From positions 5,828,001-5,892,000 of the forward strand of contig NC_065921.1 of NCBI RefSeq assembly GCF_024586455.1: a DNA stretch of 64,000 bases, written 5' to 3'. How positions within the stretch are numbered: the stretch's first letter is position 1; every line of letters begins with the position of its first letter. This DNA comes from Bactrocera neohumeralis. Lineage: Eukaryota; Arthropoda; Insecta; Diptera; Tephritidae. Shown here one piece after another: positions 25,164 through 36,400 of this stretch. Both the position numbers and the translations under genes were made by a program. The notes below the pieces were generated by a model. The model made no database searches, was not told the origin of the DNA, and worked only from the letters and a program-made list of their open reading frames with translations.

Positions 25164-25973
25164 TAACACACAATTACATAAGTATTTATTTATATATTTA
25201 TTTGTGTATACATACATACATATGTACATGTGTATGTACACATTCTTTAAATTACTTTTGGCTACATCTTTAACCAGCATACATACTAAAGTATGTTTAT
25301 CGATCGAGATCTTTAAGAAGTTAACTGAAGGCCGTCATTGAACTTCGTTTTCAATTATCCTTGGTGCACGTTTCATCAATTCACTATCTACTTGTGCGTG
25401 TAATCGTTGTTTGCTTTGATTACTGTGCACACGAAAAATAAACACAGAATTTATTAAAGTTTTCTTGGCAAAATAATTTATTAATTTTTTTTAAATCAAA
25501 TCCTCCTTTAAGAGCTTAGTATTAGGAGCACATTTCTCTTTCTATATCGTATGGATGTGTATAGAAGATGTACCCATGATAAACATTTGAACGCATTGCC
25601 ACTAAACGAAATAAAGAAGAAATATAAAGTCAATGTTTCTAAACTTATTCATATGTAAACTTGTATGTACTTTAGGGTGAGGTAAAAGCTAACCTAAACC
25701 GAATCCTTGAGTTAAAATGAAGGGTGAACATTTTTTTTTCAACTTAATTTTAAAAGCTCTCGATGAGCATTTTAAGTTTCCCGAATATTTGGTAGTCGAA
25801 AAAATCCTTTCCATGGTTTCTCAATAGATGTCGTTGCAGTCGTATATCTCTAGTGCTACCAATCACATTGTGTGTCATACCATATAGTGTTGGAAAGGTG
25901 AGATTTTTAGCTTCATTTAACAAAAAAAAAAAAAATAAATTCGGGGAAGTTAAAAAAGTTGCAGCTTTCAAAA

Positions 25974-26190
25974 ATGAGTGAAAATAATGAAGAAATTCGC
26001 TATATTTTGAAACTTTTGTATAAAAAAGGGACGAATGCCACGCATGCCACCAATAAAATTTGCGAAGTTTATGGAGACGATGCTGTATCAGTATGTATAG
26101 CACATGAATGGTTCGCTCGTTTCCGTTCTGGTAATTTCGATTTACACTCTAACGGAAAAATGGCAAAAAGTGGTCGACCCAAATGGTACA
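25974..26190 (+). pseudogene. Mariner transposase, N-terminal DNA-binding part only
   Basis: Starting at the ATG at 25974, the frame reads MSENNEEIRYILKLLYKKG and continues through NATHATNKICEVYGDDAVSV, then HEWFARFRSGNFDLHSNG. This is the paired helix-turn-helix region of mariner transposases of the SETMAR type. After a GRPK-like residue string (about residue 70) the frame runs into TATA-type repeats and stops, so the linker and the whole catalytic DD34D domain are missing. It binds DNA at most and cannot transpose. Confidence 0.8.
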
Positions 26191-26477
26191 TATGTATATA
26201 TTTGTTTATTTATTTATTAGTATAAAAAAGTTGAAGTTTGATTAGAAATACCAAAAGACTTTTTCGACTACTCAATATTTTTATTCAAAATACCAACCAT
26301 AACTTTTGAAGCGTTTGAAATAAAATTTTTAACATTTAGAATTCTTCTAGAGCACAATTTCGTATTTTTTAAAGTTTTTAAAAGCTTTGGAAGGTGAAAA
26401 AAATTAAAATTAAATTAAAAGAAAAATATTCATATTTAACAAAAAACCTGAATTCAATAAAAAATACATCGTTTATA

Positions 26478-27635
26478 CCCGTGAAAGGAGAATCGACACA
26501 CACCACCTCTTCGTCGATTTCAAAGCTGCTTTCGACAGCACGAAAAGGAACTGCCTCTATGCCGCGATGTCTGAATTTGGTATCCCCGCAAAACTAATAC
26601 GGCTGTGTAAACTGACGCTGAGCAACACGAAAAGCTCCGTCAGAATCAGGAAGGACCTCTCCGAGCCGTTCGATACCAAACGAGGTTTTAGACAAGGCGA
26701 TTCCCTATCGTGTGACTTTTTCAACCTGCTTCTGGAGAAAATAGTTCGAGCTGCAGAACTTAGTAGAGAAGGTACCATCTTTTATAAGAGTGTACAGCTG
26801 CTGCCGTATGCTGATGATATTGATATCATCGGCCTTAACACCCGCGCCGTTAGTTCTGCTTTCTCCAGACTAGACAAGGAAGCAAAACAAATGGGTCTGG
26901 CAGTGAACGAGGGCAAGACGAAATATCTCCTGTCATCAAACAAACAGTCGTCGCATTCGCGACTTGGCTCTCACGTCACTGTTGACAGTCATAACTTTGA
27001 AGTTGTAGATAATTTCGTCTATTTAGGAACCAGTATTAACACCACCAACAATGTCAGCCTGGAAATCCAACGCAGGATTGCTCTTGCCAACAGGTGCTAC
27101 TTCGGACTGAGTAGGCAATTGAAAAGTAAAGTCCTCTCTCGACGAGCAAAAGCCAAACTCTATAAGTCGCTCATAATTCCCGTCCTGCTATATGGTGCAG
27201 AGGCTTGGACGATGTCAACAACTGATGAGCCGACGTTGTGAGTTTTCGAGAGAAAAGTTCTGCGAAAGATTTATGGTCCTTTGCGCGTTGGCCACGGCGA
27301 ATATCGCATTCGATGGAACGATGAGCTGTACGAGATATACGACGAAATTGACATAGTTCAGCGAATTAAAAGACAGCGGCTACGCTGGCTAGGTCATGTT
27401 GTCCGAATGGACGAAAACTCTCCAGCTCTGAAAGTATTCGACGCAGTACCCGCCGGGGGAGGCAGAGGAAGAGGAAGACCTCCACTCCGTTGGAAGGACC
27501 AAGTGGAGAAGGACCTGGCTTCGCTTGGAATATCCAACTGGCGCCACGTAGCGAAAAGGAGAAACGACTGGCGCGCTGTTGTTAACTCGGCTATAATCGC
27601 GTAAGCGGTGTCTACGCCAATTAAGAAGAAGAAGT
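26478..27635 (+). mobile_element. 5'-truncated non-LTR retrotransposon (RTE-like) with 18-bp target-site duplication
   Basis: One reading frame runs from 26478 to the TAA at 27602, broken by a single TGA at 27239-27241. It encodes reverse-transcriptase motifs in order: LFVDFKAAFDS at 26500-26532, FRQGDSLSCDFFNLLLEKI near 26690-26750, then the catalytic LPYADDIDIIG near 26802-26834. A thumb/C-terminal region with LLYGAEAWTM follows, then after the stop VFERKVLRKIYGP, LRWLGHVVRMDE and RGRPPLRWKDQVEKDL. It ends with AAGAAGAAGAAG. It is flanked by AAAAATACATCGTTTATA (26460-26477) and AAAAATACATTGTTTATA (27636-27653). The endonuclease domain and 5' part are absent. The clade is my inference from motifs and tail. 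Confidence 0.85.
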
Positions 27636-28524
27636 AAAAATACATTGTTTATAACCTAAATTGGTACATAAAAATTGTAACTCTATTTTTCATGTTCCTC
27701 ACAATATTCCGGCTCCATACTTAACAAGTCCGGTGATAACTACAGTACCTTGAAAAATTCTAACAATATTTAGTTTTTGGCTCACCCTAATATATATTTA
27801 TTATGAAACGAAAGTTATTGCTCAAAAAGTTAGTACCAATTTATGTTTTCGAGCTAACTTGTGGCTCTTTTTTACCGCTGATACTCATAAACCCAGATGT
27901 CGCCACCAGTACCAACCAGATACATAAGCGGTTGTTCTTGTTGTTGTAGCTGCAGAAAATCTGCCAAGTTCACAGTCCTTGGCCGGATAATAATCCGAGT
28001 CCGTTCCGGTTACGTAGACCCGACTGTCATGAGAACGGATACGGTCTTTATCTACGTTGTCAAGCATCTCTATTCGATCTCTTTAGTTTTTTGGTACTAC
28101 TAAAGTCTAGCATTGGCACGTTGAGTCGCTCCATAAGAGATGCTGAGTTTCTCTCCTATCTCTGTATTTAACAAAGGTGGATGGCTGAATCGCTGGAGAT
28201 AAATTTTCGATGACTTCACGACCTTCGCTCAATGCTTTGTGCTACTCATATAGTTGTGTTCGCACTAAAGTAGACTCCCCAACACACTTCTGCAAAATTC
28301 CGTAGCCGTGATTCCGTTGGGAACACAAAGTTTCAAGCAAACTCGTGCAATTTTTTTTTTGCATGATAAAACTCTTCAGACAAATTCTTTTAATCATGAA
28401 CATATAGCTGCGCTGAACACACACTAATTGACCTGATCAACCTTCACGCGAACACAGGAAGAGGTTGTGTCAATCCATGAAGGGTTTTTTTTTATCGATT
28501 CAATACGTCGGAAGTTCAAATGGA

Positions 28525-28556
28525 CCAGTCCGAGTCAATTTTGATCAGATGGTACC
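28525..28556. repeat. Isolated mariner-type terminal repeat
   Basis: The sequence CAGTCCGAGTCAATTTTGAT followed by CAGATGGTA matches the termini seen at 47656-48317 and 52448-52474. The partner end is not visible nearby, so this is a solo remnant. Confidence 0.5.
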
Positions 28557-29078
28557 TGTGTAAGTGTGGTGCCAAAAAGTAATCCTCCTTGGTGTTTAGG
28601 TTTACACAACAATTATAACCAATTCGTTCAGTCGGAATATGTTTGAATCGAATACATTTCATTTCAAAAATTTTTACTTTTCAAAGGACTAATATTTTAT
28701 TAAATTTGTCACAAGAACACTTTTAAATTCTCATTTATAACGCTTTAAATCTGCTCCTGCACTTTGCTACCATTGCTTTATAATGTCCTCCTTATACAAA
28801 TAACTGAAAAGGGCAGCACATATGGCATGTGGTCAAACATTACATACAGTCATTCGAATACACACATCCAAACAAACAAAGGTATAGAGATGCGCACCAA
28901 AGCATGATTACATATGTCCATTATATATACATTTGTACATTTTTTAGCCAGTCCATTCAACAAAACATTTCATTTCACTTTAATTATATTCTCCTAATCC
29001 GGCTTCCCCGTGGAGCACATAAATTCCAATTTTTCATTCGCTTTTTCTAACAACAACTTTTCGTTTTTCTCTTTCCAG

Positions 29079-30421
29079 ATTTTTTTGTGAGTTCCTTTGT
29101 GGGTGACAGAAAGCAACAATGTCACCAGTGCCAGGAGCCACATCAGTGGTGGGCACTGGTCTCGCACCGCCACCTGCATCGCCAGCATCCACATTTGTTA
29201 CGACAACAACTACAACCAGCGCGACCGTCACTTCGACCTCGCCTAGCCGCGTTCCAATGGTGTCCTCGCAACAACAACAACACAGTACACCTTCACGGAC
29301 GGCGCAATGCCACACTGCCACTGGTGGCAGCACAGACAACAAGAGCAAGCATCACTTTAATAACAACAACAATATAAAGAACAATAACTGTAATAACAAC
29401 GTAGTTGAGCAAAATTCAAGCAAAAGCAAAAACAACAAGTTAAGCGTACAGCACAATGGTGGCTTGAATTCGGCGAGTATGGAAAGTGTGCGCCAAATGA
29501 AGCAGCATCAACAGCAGCAACACAAACAACAACAGCAGCAGCAGCAGCAGCAAACGAACAAACATACCAATAGTGACACCAAGGCTAAAAGCAATGACAT
29601 GCAAAAACACACAAATACAAATACGAATACAACGACAAAATTGTCCTTCACCCATGCCACCAGCACAACGAATGCTACCGTTAATGGCGCAACTGCCAAA
29701 AGCGTGAACAACGCGCAATTCTCCTCGCCTGTTGGTAATGTTGTTGGCACGTCGACACCGTCATCATCAGCGTCGCCGTCCGCGTTGTCGCCTGCGCAAA
29801 CTAATTGCAGCACTAAATCACCGACGACGACGACGACGACGAAGGCGACTACAATGCCACAACCGACATCCTCCGCCACCGCCACCGCAGCCTCATCCAC
29901 ATCGTCAACTGCGAAACCGTTGGCCTTGTCGGCCGTCACAAGTAATGCTGCCACTTCAACACCAGAAGCAGCTCCAGCAGTATCATCATCCGAAGTGGCA
30001 GCTGCAACAGGCACAATAAATGCGAAGACAATAATAAAATCGGCTATTAATCAAAATGGTGTGGAAATAAAGGAGGAAAGCGATCCGCAACAAGTGATCG
30101 TCAAGGTGGAGGAAACAACCGCAAACACAAAAGCAACAACTGCGAAAATCACTACAACTACTGTTAATCAAGTAGCAACGCCTCCTACGTTGGTGACAAA
30201 TCAAAAGGACACTACGGCTGCGACTGCGATTGCGGCGCCGGCGGAAGCCAACAAGAAGAAAGCTGATCCACTCGTTACCACCGACGATGCGTCTGCGGAT
30301 AATCTGATTGTGGATAAGCCGCGCAAAGTACTGCTGAGCGTCATGAATCCGCATATAATTTGTCACTTGTGCACCGGTTACCTCATCGATGCCACAACCA
30401 TTGTCGAGTGTTTGCATTCGT
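29079..30421 (+). CDS. Psc: Psc exon 2: short 5'UTR, low-complexity N-terminus and first half of the RING
   Basis: The acceptor is at 29077-29078, the ATG at 29119 and the donor T|GTAAGT at 30421/30422. It encodes residues 1-434 plus one base of codon 435. The N-terminus is rich in Thr, Ser, Asn and Gln, with a Q run at residues 137-145 and histidine- and glutamine-rich sequence around it. Two psi-K-x-E motifs sit at K318 and K329. The RING starts at C415. Reading past the donor gives only a 21-residue run to a stop, so splicing is required. Confidence 0.95.
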
Positions 30422-33400
30422 GTAAGTATCCAACACAAATTAATGAAGATTTATGCCGAGCACATGATTATGCTACATATTGTTAAGGGTCATCATAGAA
30501 AAGTAAATTAGGGGGCGGCTTCCCGAGCTCGCGAGCAATTAGCTTAATTTAGCCGTTTTGTCTTTTTATACGCAAATTCTTCCCTCAGTTTTTGAGATAT
30601 GGATTTGAAAATTTACACCCGTTCTATTCTCTCCAAAAAGACACTCATTTGTCCGTTCTATTCTCTCCAAAAAGACACTCATTTGTCGGAAATACCATTA
30701 TCGGACCACTATAGCATATATGTAGCTGTCATGCAAATTAACCGATTAAAATCAAGTCCTTTTATGAAAAACTTTTTTTATTTGACAAGATAACGTCAAG
30801 AAATTCGACATAAGTGATTTTTGAGGCAAGGCTACAATCTCCGTAAAAATTTTTCAGATTGGACCACTGTAGCATATACATACATAGCTGTCATACAAGC
30901 TAACCGATAAAAATCCAAACCTTATCTGAAAAACTTTTTTATTTGACAAGATATCTTCACGAAATTTGACATTGGTTATTGTCCAAGGCCATGATATAAT
31001 CTCCGCACAAATTGATCAGACCTGGCATACAGACTGGCCGATCAAAATCGAGATAAAGATGTTCTTATACCCTTTTATTCTATAAGAAGTGGATATGTGA
31101 AGGGTATTACAGCTTCGGTGCTTCTGAAGGTTATTGATAAACTTCTAAATTATATAAATACAGAATAAACACAAAATATGTATGGAGAAAAAACGTATAT
31201 TTGTAATTTTTTCTTGGGTTATACCCCTACGCTTATATACTTACATACACACAATATATAAATGTGGTTTATATATTATTAATTAATGTATTTTTTTCTT
31301 TTTTACAGTCTGCCACAGTTGCCTAATCAAACATTTGCGGACTGAACAGTACTGCCCACGCTGTGAAATGATGATAAACACGGCGAAGCCAAATATAAAG
31401 TGAGTACAAAACATATTATATTTTTACTTTGTGTATATTTTTAATGGAAATGTAAATATGTACGTGAAATGTAAAAGAGCTTCGTATACATACACTTATC
31501 TGTATACCCAGGAACTTGGGGCCTCGGTTTTCTCTCTAAGACCCTATGTATGCCCATCTAATAAGTTTGACTGTTCTCCTGTGATACTCGGGATTTCTTA
31601 AATAATTTCGAATTACGAAGCATACAGTTAGAACCTTATTGAATATTAATGAAACTGGTTTCCTTCTGACTTAGCTTGGTGTGAATCGAAGATGATGAAT
31701 GCAGGTTGCAAAGATATAGGGTTTGTCCTGTAGCGTGCGCGCACAGACTGGATTCGATAGAGCGCATTCCAAACTAGCGAACGAGCAGAGGTACGCGATT
31801 AAATTCTGTATGAAACTCGGTAAATCTGCTACAGAGGCGTTTGTTATGATCAAGGAAGCTTACCCAGATGTTGCTTAATCAAGAAGTAGTGTGTTTCGGT
31901 GGCACTAGGCTGGCTGGGAGACCTGCGACTTCGACAACTCCTTCAATGTGACTCGTGTGCGCAAAGTTTTGAACTCAGACCGTCGACTAAGCATTCGTTC
32001 AATTGCCTAGATGTTAAATTTATCAAAATCTGTTGTTCATAACATTGTGACGGAGAACTTGAATATGTGCAAAGTGTGCGCGAGAAGGTCCCAAAAGTGC
32101 TCACTGACGACCAGAAATTGCGGCGAGTGGAAGTGTGCCAAAAAAATTTGAACATGTGTGAAAGTGACCCCCAATTTTTGGCCCTACAGCCAGCCCAGAT
32201 GTGACCTGCCGGACTCTTTGTTTCCTTGCGTGAAAAGGCCGATGAAACGCAAGCATTTTGAGACGACAGAGGAGATCCAAGCAGCATGCGCCTCCGTTCT
32301 CAAGACTATTTCGGAGAATGCTTTAATGCTAACTGCATCTACGCAGAAGTAGTCTATTTTGAAAGTTTTTAAAGAATTGTAACGATTGGTTCATTGAATT
32401 TTTTTAAATCGACTCAGTTCTATTACTTTTCGGACAAACTCTGTATGATTGTCGTCTATTTAGTTTTTTATACCCTGAACAGGGTACATTAAGTTTGTCA
32501 CGATGTTTGTAACACCCAGAAAGAAGCGTCGGAGACCCTATAAAGTGTATATATAAATGATCAGTATGTTGAGCTGAGTCGATTGAACCATGTCCGTCTG
32601 TCTGTCTGTCCGTCTGTCCGTCCGTCCGTCTGTATATATAGGAACTAGTCCCTCAGTTTTTAAGATATCGCATCGAAATTTTGCAAACGTCATTTTCTCT
32701 TCAAGAAGCTGCTTATTTGTCGGAACGGCCGATATCGGATCACTATAACATATAGCTGCCATATAAACTGAACGATCGGAATCAAGTTCTTGTATGGAAA
32801 ACTTTCACATTTGACAATGTATCTTCACCAAATTTGGTAAAAATTATTATCTAAGGCAACAATGTATTCACCGAAGAAACTGTTCAGATCGGTAAACTAT
32901 AGCAAATAGCTACCATACAAACTGAACGATCGGAATCAAGTTCTTGTATGGAAAACTTTCACATTTGACAATGTACTATCTTCACCAAATTTGGTATAGA
33001 TTATTTTCTAAGGCAACAATGTAATCTCCGAAAAAATTGTTCAGATCGGATTACTATAGCATATAGCTTCCACACAAACTGAACACATAGTTACTAAAAG
33101 AAATGCACCTGTGAAGGGTATATTAGCTTCGGTGCAGCCCAAGTTAACGTTTTTTCTTGTTTTTAACTAAAAGTAGTTAGGTTAGCAGAGGAGACCTCAA
33201 AAATCTTTTTCATGAACCGACATGTGACAAATTCTTTATTATATAGAACCTAGTCTACTGTGCTTCAATCGGTCCAATGCTTTTTAACAATAAAGTTCAC
33301 GTTTTTGTATGAGACAGCGAGGCAAAAAGTCTCAGATCTGTACGTGGAGTTAACTGCAAGGAGTACACCCTAATCATTTATAGGAAATCCTTCCCAAACA

Positions 33401-36400
33401 CATACATACATACAGATGTGCAGATGTACAGATGTTCCCATACATCAAAAGGAATACAATCCACGGCTATTCTTATTAATCTTGCCAATTACTTCATTTC
33501 AAAGTATTTTTCTCGTTACTTTTTCCTTCGTGATCAGCGTCTTCGCTGTCCGGTAGTAGATAAAACGCACACCTCATTCATCTTCGCAGAAATTATTTTA
33601 TATGGAATCTACTTGCGCAAAGTCACCCTCCTTTGAGCGCAGAAATCACTTCAACGCATTGCATTACATCCCTTCGACGACGGCAGTTGCGGGACAAGCT
33701 CGTGCATTGTCGATATGATCTGATTAACGGGGCATCTAGGGCCATGTAATGTGGCATGTGTGATTGTGGCCGATAGCCGTATGCATGCATGTGTGTCCGT
33801 ATGTGTTAAAGCACGGCTTCCGAGTGCCATAAAAAGGGGCGAATCTGCAGTCAGAATTCGCTGCCAAAGGTAAAAAATACATTTTGGTATAAGAATGTCT
33901 GTATGCACAATATGTACATACAACGAAATAGCAGTGACAAAAAATGGCATATGCAATCTGCGCAAAGGCAACGGTTCGCTGGAGGGGGAAAATGAAACTC
34001 GCTCTCCGGAAACATAATCAAAATGCCAATTAAGTGAATTTAAGTCTTACCTTGTGTTATTTTTTCTGCTTTCTTACGTGCACATGCCCTTACTATTTTG
34101 AAGCATCTCGACATTGAGTCTTTGTTGTCAGCTCTAACCCGCTTTTGGCACATCTCGCGTTATTTGGGCGCTGCATTGGTACCGCATGCAGCGCCGTAAA
34201 CACTTACAATGGCATACACTGGCGGGCGGGGTTTCGCTTCGATTTGCCGACGGCATGCATTTCCACACATGTAAATGGGTGTGTGTGTGTTTGTAGTATG
34301 TGGTTGGGGCTGACACATTGTGGCTTTTGCGTTGCGAGCACAGCTGTGAGCGTTTTACATAAACCAGTGAAGTGAGCTGCATGCTTAGTAATGTGCCGAT
34401 TCCAGATCGTGCCGTTCGATGCCAAACATCCCATTCTCTGGCGCGCATTTTGAGGAATCCCATTTCGTTCTCAGGCAAACAACAAACCGAAATGCGAAGC
34501 AAAAAAGCAGCATAAATGTGTAGCAAAACAAAGAAAAGTAGGCATTCAAATGCACGATAAACGAGAGGAATGGTATGATAAAGTGACGAAGGAGCACACA
34601 AAACGTACGAGTCGAAAAAGGTACACAAATGTGAACAAAAAAAAATCGTATGAGAAAAAATGCTGAAGTGTTCGTATGTTTGGGACAAAATTGTGCTCTC
34701 GCGTTTTTTAATACGCTCAGCGTCGCTGCTTTGGTTATCGCTCGCTCATTTGGGTTCGGGTGTTGCGGGTCGGAGTGCAGGCATTGTTTATTGTTTTATT
34801 TACATTTCTTGATTTTATTTCATTGAATTTCAATTTTTTTCTCTTTACCACTGCTTTCGTTATCATTGTGACGTCGTAGTTGTTATTGTTGCTGTTGCTG
34901 TGCTGCTATACTGAATGTGCGCGGAATCCGAAATGCAGTGTTGTGTTCTGTCGTCATTGTTGCCGAGATTCCCGCAGCGACGGTGGGCAACAGGCACAAA
35001 CAGCAGCAGCACCGCTCTCCCATAGTCGTCATGCTCCTTTGCACATTTTCAAACTGATAAAGTCACCCGCCACGTCGCTCCTGCCATCAGCATCAACATT
35101 TCCATCAGCTACGACACCATTAGTGTTATGTGCTGTTGTTGTTGTTGTCGTTGAATTTGCCTCACCATTGATGATGTTGTCGTCAGCAAAAGTCTTTGGT
35201 ATCTTTTAGTGTCTATTTGTACATACTATGTACATATACATACAATGTGTATGTATGTAGTGTAAATATGTATGTGCATTTGTGTGCACAGCATTTATTT
35301 GTTTGCGCTTTGCATTAGCCAAATGCTTCGGTACTCAAATGAAACATTGCTGAAATATTTGTGATTAGGAAGGGCGAAACACAGTCATACACGCATACAA
35401 ATGTACTCATTTGTATACATATCCACATATGTAGATATGTATGTATGTATGTTGGCGCATGCATGTAGCAGCATTGCCGTTGGTTTGGTAGGTTCGTTCG
35501 CCTTGTGGAAGATGAAAACTTTTTCACACCACATTACATTTGAATACACATGTGCATATGTATGTATGCATTTATGTTCGCCCATATGTGTATTATCACC
35601 CTGGTCACAAAGCACCTTAAACCCAACCGTTGCAGGCAGTGCGCTTTGAAAGGGGCCAAATCGAAGCTATTAAATGCGATTTTTTCCAACTTGATGGGTG
35701 GTTAGGATATCCAGGGCATTGACTTTCGAGAATTATACGACCTTTAAGCAGATTACGACTTTAGTACACATATGTATCTGTTTGAGACAAATTAATCAAT
35801 TTATATGCAATAATAAAAGAGTTTAATCCGTTGGTATTACGTAAACATGATGAAAAAGGGGTAAAAACGTGAAACTCGGGTGCACCGCAGCTAGAATACG
35901 GCTCACAAATAGAAAAAGTGTCCATACAAAAATTTTATTGTGAACGCTAAGCATATTGTAGTATCACTGGACCGATCTGAACATTTTTTTCGGAGGTTAT
36001 AGTTTTCCTTGGACAATAACCCATGCTAAATTTCCTGAATATATTTTGTCAAAGAAAAAAATTTTCCTTACAAGGACTAAATTTTGAGCTATCAGTTTAA
36101 GGGGTTACATGGGTTTCCTCGGGTAAAAAACAGCATTTTTTCAACAATTGCTTCTCATATAAAAGATGAAATATTTTATTAGAATTTTTTATTGTTACGA
36201 AAATACGAGTAGTACACTACTAACAAAGAAATTCTGAAATTTTTGGAAAAAAATGTTTTAAACTGGGCCATTGCGACGCAACCCGAAAATTAGATTTTTG
36301 ACATTTTTACAAAAAAATTAAAATTTCAGTTAAAAATTAAAATTTTTTTCAAATTGTCCAAGTCTTTAAGAATTGTATCTCAAAGACCTGTGTAAAATTC

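Larger units (their letters stand above)
25675..27787 (+). mobile_element. Mariner-like element with nested retrotransposon
   Basis: Bounded by TA|GGGTGAGGTAAAAGC and GCTTTTTGGCTCACCC-type inverse ends (GGCTCACCC|TA). It holds the N-terminal piece of a mariner transposase at 25974-26190, AT-rich sequence, and a separate non-LTR element at 26478-27635 with its own target-site duplication. Without the insertion the element is about 0.94 kb, so it was already internally deleted or decayed. Confidence 0.7.
20910..29078 (+). other. Psc: Putative long 5'UTR intron of Psc
   Basis: The right end is well supported: TTTTTCTCTTTCCAG ends at 29078. The left end is a guess. The interior holds TACA/TATG microsatellites (22200-22262, 22790-22880, 25210-25240), AT-rich noncoding DNA at 21850-22620 and two mariner-type insertions (24716-25163, 25675-27787). 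A decayed repeat near 27890-28070 carries 'ccggttacgtagacccgac', a motif I associate with retrotransposon ends in flies. A frame at 21264-21734 has no domain and is not called as a gene. Confidence 0.4.

Noticed and set aside
30422..30486. Continuation of exon 2 to the stop at 30486
   Set aside because: It would truncate the protein in the middle of the RING. A perfect GTAAGT donor and an in-frame exon 3 restore all zinc ligands.
32469..33160. CRISPR-like reading of the regularly spaced repeats
   Set aside because: The units are tandem, about 157 bp, without short spacers, and occur as dispersed copies in a eukaryotic genome.
34134..34688. 184-codon minus-strand frame in Psc intron 3
   Set aside because: Composition is Cys/His/Phe/Leu-rich with Thr-His repeats from a (CA)n tract. 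There is no domain, and it ends without gene-like context. Considered a chance frame in a low-repeat region.
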